From: Terriglobia bacterium
GTDB taxonomy: Bacteria; Acidobacteriota; Terriglobia; Terriglobales; Acidobacteriaceae
Assembly (NCBI GenBank): GCA_020073565.1
Contig: JAIQEY010000022.1
Coordinates: 1-64,000, forward strand
DNA length: 64,000 bases
Direction: 5' to 3'
This document shows, piece by piece, positions 60,646 through 64,000 of the stretch. A model generated the notes under the pieces. It was not told the origin of the DNA. It made no database searches and was given only the letters and a program-made list of their open reading frames with translations. How positions within the stretch are numbered: position 1 is the first letter of the stretch; the number at the start of each line of letters is the position of its first letter. Made by a program: the position numbers and the translations under genes.

Positions 60646-61383
60646 GTGGCGTCATCAGCCAGTTCCGTCGCTCCCGTTCCAAAGATCAAGCCCGGCGTCG
60701 CTCCTTTACGCGCCGGCGAAGGATATTCGTTCCTGCTGCGACGTTTGCATTCCCTCACCGGCATCGTTCCCATCGGACTCTTCCTTCTCGAACACTTCAT
60801 TTCGAACTTCGAATCCTTCAAAGGCGCCGAGGCTTATGGCAAGCAGGTCGCGTTTCTGAACAGCCTGCCGTTGGTAGTCGGCCTAGAGTTGTTCGGCATT
60901 TGGATTCCGATTCTCTATCACGGCCTGTACGGCGTCTATATCTGGTATCGCGGTGACACAAACGTCGCCGATTATCCGTGGCAGGGCAACTGGCTCTATA
61001 CTGCGCAGCGTTGGACCGGCATCATTGCCCTCGTCTATATCGCGCAACACACTTATTACCTGCGCTTCACCGGTTTGCACCTGCCCACGCATCCCATGCA
61101 GGCCTTCGCCAAGGTTCAGGGAGAATTCCAGAACCCGTGGATGATTGCCTTTTACGCGGTCGGCATCATCGCCGCTTCCTGGCACTTCTGCTACGGGCTG
61201 TGGCTGTTCGCGGCAAAATGGGGCATTACCACGGGCGAAACGGCGCGCCGCCGGCTTGGCTACTTTTGCCTGTTGCTAGCCCTCGGACTAGTTTCCATCG
61301 GAGCGGCCAGCATGTATGGATTCCTGAGTACTCCGCGCCAGCCTCTCGATTCCAGCGCCTCGGAAAATATCGTATTGAAGTAA
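60646..61383 (+). CDS. sdhC: Succinate dehydrogenase cytochrome b subunit (b558 type)
   Basis: The 245-residue membrane protein resembles SdhC of the cytochrome b558 family, with about five transmembrane helices. Likely heme ligands are His residues in LRRLHSLTGIVPIGLFLLEH (N-terminal), ELFGIWIPILYHGLYGVYIW, IALVYIAQHTYYLRFTG and IIAASWHFCYGLWLF. It anchors succinate dehydrogenase and passes electrons to quinone. The start is GTG with GGAG eight nt upstream. It heads sdhC-sdhA-(orfs)-sdhB. Confidence 0.9.
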   Translation: MASSASSVAPVPKIKPGVAPLRAGEGYSFLLRRLHSLTGIVPIGLFLLEHFISNFESFKGAEAYGKQVAFLNSLPLVVGLELFGIWIPILYHGLYGVYIWYRGDTNVADYPWQGNWLYTAQRWTGIIALVYIAQHTYYLRFTGLHLPTHPMQAFAKVQGEFQNPWMIAFYAVGIIAASWHFCYGLWLFAAKWGITTGETARRRLGYFCLLLALGLVSIGAASMYGFLSTPRQPLDSSASENIVLK

Positions 61384-61433
61384 CGACCGGGCTCGGCCCG
61401 GGAACTACATCTACAAAGATCGGACTCATACGC

Positions 61434-63200
61434 ATGGCAGCTCCGAAAATTATCGTCGTAGGCGGCGGCCTCGCCGGCCTCGCCTCCGTCATCAAGATCG
61501 CGGAAATGGGCGGCGAGGTTGACCTGTTCTCGATCGTCCCGGTCAAGCGCTCGCACTCGGTGTGCGCGCAAGGTGGCATCAACGCGGCCAAGAATTTGAA
61601 GGGCGAGGGCGACTCCACCTGGAAGCACTTCGACGACACTATTTACGGCGGCGACTTCCTGGCGAATCAACCTCCCGTCAAGAATATGTGTGAGGCCGCA
61701 CCCGGCATCATCGATTTGCTCGACCGCATGGGCGTCACGTTCAACCGCACCCCAGAAGGGCTGCTCGACTTCCGCCGCTTTGGAGGCACGCTCTACAACC
61801 GCACCGCTTTTGCGGGAGCGACCACCGGCCAGCAACTTCTCTACGCACTCGACGAGCAAGTGCGCCGCTTCGAAGCCGAGGGCAAAGTCAAGAAATACGA
61901 GCACTGGGAGTTTCTCTCGGCAGTACTCGACGGAAACCACGTCTGCCGCGGCATTTGCGCCATGGACTTGCGCACCATGGAAGTACGCACCTTCCCAGCC
62001 GATGCCATCATCATCTGCACGGGCGGCATTGGGGCCATCTTCGGGAAATCCACAAACTCGGTCGTCTGTACCGGATCTGCGCAGTCCGCGCTCTACCAGC
62101 AAGGCTGCTATTACGCGAATGGTGAGTTCATCCAGGTGCATCCCACGTCGATTCCCGGAGAAGACAAGCTCCGCCTCATGTCGGAATCGGCCCGCGGGGA
62201 AGGCGGACGCATCTGGGTGCCACGGACGCAAGGCGACAAGCGCGATCCGAAATCCATTCCGGAAAAAGAGCGCTGGTACTTCCTCGAAGAGTGGTATCCA
62301 AAATACGGCAACCTGGTGCCGCGCGATGTCGCGACCCGCGCCATCTTCAAAGTTGTTTACGAGCACAACCTTGGGATCGACGGCAAGCCGATGGTTTATC
62401 TGGACCTGACGCACATCGACCGCAAGGTGCTCGACCGCAAACTGGAAGGCATTCTCGAAATCTATGAAAAGTTTGTTGGTGACGACCCGCGCGATGTGCC
62501 CATGAAGATTTTCCCGGGCATGCACTACACCATGGGCGGACTGTGGGTCGACTACAAGCAGGCGACCAACGTCCCGGGTGTCTTTGCTGCGGGCGAGTGC
62601 GAGTACCAGTACCACGGCGCCAATCGTCTGGGCGCGAATTCGCTAGTGTCGTGCATATACGGCGGATTTGTTGCAGGCCCGAACGCTGTGCAATACGCGA
62701 AGAATCTGCAAGCCGCGCCGAGCAACGGCCACTTCGACGCCGAGCGCAAGCGGCAGCAGGAAATCAATGCCGGGCTGATGAACGCCAACGGTAACGAGAA
62801 TCCCTTCCTGCTCTGGCGCGAACTGGGCGAACTGATGACTGAGAACTGCACGGTCATCCGTTACAGCAAGAAGTGCCACACCGCGGACGCGAAAGTCGTG
62901 GAGCTGCTGCAACGGTTCCAGAACATCAACCTGAGTGACCGCTCGCAGTGGGCAAACACGACCGTTGCGTTTGCGCGTCAGCTTTACAACATGCTGCAAC
63001 TGTCGCGGGTGATCGCTCAGGGAGCGGCCATGCGCGACGAGTCGCGCGGCTCGCACTACAAGCCGGATTTCCCCGACCGCGACGACAAGAACTGGATGAA
63101 GACGACGAAGGCAACCTTCGCTCCGGATGCGGATGAGCCGAAGTTCGAGTTCGAGCCGGTGGATGCGGGGCTGATTCCGCCGCGGCCGAGGAAGTACTGA
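61434..63200 (+). CDS. sdhA: Succinate dehydrogenase flavoprotein subunit
   Basis: The 588-residue protein has the FAD-binding start IIVVGGGLAGLASVIKIAEM, the covalent-FAD His region KRSHSVCAQGGINAAKNLKG, the substrate-binding stretch GEFIQVHPTSIPGEDKLRLM and VFAAGECEYQYHGANRLGAN. The length and motifs fit the SdhA form found with b558-type SdhC. It oxidises succinate to fumarate in the TCA cycle. The ATG at 61434 follows sdhC after 50 nt. Confidence 0.95.
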   Translation: MAAPKIIVVGGGLAGLASVIKIAEMGGEVDLFSIVPVKRSHSVCAQGGINAAKNLKGEGDSTWKHFDDTIYGGDFLANQPPVKNMCEAAPGIIDLLDRMGVTFNRTPEGLLDFRRFGGTLYNRTAFAGATTGQQLLYALDEQVRRFEAEGKVKKYEHWEFLSAVLDGNHVCRGICAMDLRTMEVRTFPADAIIICTGGIGAIFGKSTNSVVCTGSAQSALYQQGCYYANGEFIQVHPTSIPGEDKLRLMSESARGEGGRIWVPRTQGDKRDPKSIPEKERWYFLEEWYPKYGNLVPRDVATRAIFKVVYEHNLGIDGKPMVYLDLTHIDRKVLDRKLEGILEIYEKFVGDDPRDVPMKIFPGMHYTMGGLWVDYKQATNVPGVFAAGECEYQYHGANRLGANSLVSCIYGGFVAGPNAVQYAKNLQAAPSNGHFDAERKRQQEINAGLMNANGNENPFLLWRELGELMTENCTVIRYSKKCHTADAKVVELLQRFQNINLSDRSQWANTTVAFARQLYNMLQLSRVIAQGAAMRDESRGSHYKPDFPDRDDKNWMKTTKATFAPDADEPKFEFEPVDAGLIPPRPRKY

Positions 63201-63255
63201 ACGTTAGAGGTTCCCATTGGCAGAATAAGCTAATCGCGGGGAGCGAGCTAATCTA

Positions 63256-63585
63256 ATGCCGGACCATAAAGACCTTCAACTCGTACTATTGAAGGAACTG
63301 TGCGACGCCATGCGAGCTCGAACAGAGCCGGAGCACCTTTACACTGCTGCTGCTGTCGGGAGTTTCGGGGCCGTTGCATGGGGCGTGGCAGCTTTGAACC
63401 CGCAGACTTACTTGGCGAGGCCGTTCTATTTAAGACCCGCTGTGGTGGGCGTGATCAGCGTTCTAGCTGTTGCTCTCGGAATTTGTATAAAGATTTGGCG
63501 AGAGCATGGAGTGTACGCCGAAGCTAAGAAGGTTCTGTCCCGAATCGCGAAGCAGCTTTCCTCCGTTGAGGGCGCATCGGAATGA
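63256..63585 (+). CDS. Small membrane protein between sdhA and sdhB
   Basis: The 109-residue protein has two hydrophobic segments (YTAAAVGSFGAVAWGVAALN and AVVGVISVLAVALGICIKIW) between a charged N-terminus (DLQLVLLKELCDAMRARTEP) and a basic C-terminal helix (YAEAKKVLSRIAKQLSSVEG). I do not recognise it as SdhD or SdhE. It starts 55 nt after sdhA and overlaps the following short ORF by 4 nt (ATGA). Its position inside the operon suggests a role in the succinate dehydrogenase complex, but nothing in the sequence proves it. Confidence 0.7.
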   Translation: MPDHKDLQLVLLKELCDAMRARTEPEHLYTAAAVGSFGAVAWGVAALNPQTYLARPFYLRPAVVGVISVLAVALGICIKIWREHGVYAEAKKVLSRIAKQLSSVEGASE

Positions 63586-63698
63586 TTCCGGACTACATGT
63601 TAAAGGAAGACGCGGGCGCCGGTTTTCGCTATTCGATTGCAGTCGTCATCCTAGCTGCACTTGGAGCGGTTGTTTTTTGTCTATCGCTCGCGATATAA
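63582..63698 (+). CDS. 38-residue single-span membrane peptide in the sdh operon
   Basis: The ATG at 63582 overlaps the previous stop (ATGA) and encodes MIPDYMLKEDAGAGFRYSIA then VVILAALGAVVFCLSLAI, ending TAA at 63696-63698. The last 20 residues form one transmembrane helix with a short acidic N-terminus. The ORF is short, but the stop-start overlap, operon position and clean helix support it as a real gene. sdhB follows 22 nt later. Confidence 0.55.
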   Translation: MIPDYMLKEDAGAGFRYSIAVVILAALGAVVFCLSLAI

Positions 63699-63719
63699 CG
63701 TGCCGACCGCCGAGGAAAC

Positions 63720-64000
63720 ATGGTTGACAATAGCAAAACCGTAATTCTAAAGATCAAACGCCAACTCACCCCCGACGCCAAGCCGACGTGGGAAGAGTTT
63801 GAAATCCAATATCGGCCGAACATGAACGTCACCTCAGCGCTCATGGACATCGCGGCCAACCCTGTCACCCGCGACGGAAAGAAGACCACGCCCATCACCT
63901 ACGACTCAAACTGTCTGGAAGAGGTCTGCGGATCCTGCGCGATGCTGATCAACGGACGCGCGCGGATGGCTTGCTCTGCCCTGCTCGACCATCTCGACCA
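63720..64000 (+). CDS. sdhB: Succinate dehydrogenase iron-sulfur subunit (3' truncated by window)
   Basis: Ninety-three codons of SdhB are present. The N-terminal ferredoxin domain shows the [2Fe-2S] ligands in SNCLEEVCGSCAMLINGRA with the fourth Cys in RMAC (C-x4-C-x2-C-x11-C), preceded by the typical FEIQYRPNMNVTSALMDI region. It carries electrons from SdhA flavin toward heme and quinone. The [3Fe-4S] and [4Fe-4S] domain lies beyond 64000. GAGG precedes the ATG by six nt. Confidence 0.93.
   Translation, partial: MVDNSKTVILKIKRQLTPDAKPTWEEFEIQYRPNMNVTSALMDIAANPVTRDGKKTTPITYDSNCLEEVCGSCAMLINGRARMACSALLDHLD

Noticed and set aside
1-64000. tRNA, rRNA, prophage and transposase genes
   Set aside because: No tRNA-like cloverleaf or TTCGA-loop context, rRNA segment, phage structural gene or transposase was recognised by reading the sequence; a dedicated scan could still find a tRNA.

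Overview
The window reads as chromosomal DNA of a GC-rich, Gram-negative (diderm) bacterium, most likely an acidobacterium of the Terriglobia (Koribacter / Sulfotelmatobacter type). The evidence is the protein set (BamA-like, SurA-like and TamB-like envelope genes, a PEP-CTERM protein, GH15 glucoamylase, DUF4097 and PilZ proteins, a cytochrome b558-type succinate dehydrogenase), the frequent GTG and TTG starts, and several families of short intergenic repeats. The taxonomic assignment is inference. I see no rRNA, tRNA, CRISPR array, prophage or transposase.

Layout. 1-7.1 kb is a phosphate/polyphosphate block: the end of ppx, sixA, ppk, a small secreted-protein gene broken by an in-frame TGA, a coiled-coil porin and pstS with a candidate Pho box. 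7.2-14.5 kb holds a TPR protein, a divergent GH15 glucoamylase, an unrecognised winged-helix/membrane gene pair, an S9 peptidase and a small zinc-ribbon-like protein. 14.6-19.6 kb holds an M61-like peptidase with an altered HExxH motif, an MscS channel, a DUF2127 protein and a DHH phosphoesterase. 19.7-27.6 kb is a tightly coupled outer-membrane biogenesis operon (BamA/Omp85-like, SurA-N-like, TamB-like). 27.7-36.4 kb has a ThiF/MoeB-like E1 enzyme, a secreted protein, an MFS transporter, an ECF sigma / anti-sigma / DUF4097 set, shikimate kinase, a secreted protein and an AI-2E family permease.

36.6-43.5 kb carries galT and then the lysine/diaminopimelate genes asd, lysC, dapB, dapA and dapD in pathway order. 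The gap before asd and all four gaps between these genes hold a repeat element, and DapA has an extra Cys-rich C-terminal domain. 43.7-50.8 kb is more accessory: a solitary OLD-type ATPase/TOPRIM protein, a secreted DinB protein, EcsC, RNase J, a frameshifted trypsin-like protease and a RelE/HigB-type toxin-antitoxin pair with a palindromic operator. 50.9-60.4 kb has threonine dehydratase, an NCS2 purine permease, a Gfo/Idh/MocA oxidoreductase, a PEP-CTERM protein, a receiver-PilZ protein, a polytopic membrane protein coupled to rdgB, and a methyltransferase. 60.6-64 kb is the succinate dehydrogenase operon sdhC-sdhA-(two small membrane proteins)-sdhB, with sdhB cut by the window end.

The most unusual items are the repeats filling the lysine gene gaps, a 35-nt perfect palindrome flanked by a 10-bp direct repeat upstream of sdhC, the two small membrane proteins inside the sdh operon, the DapA fusion, the M61-like protein lacking its catalytic Glu, and the two disrupted genes (TGA at 3573; one-base frameshift near 49643).
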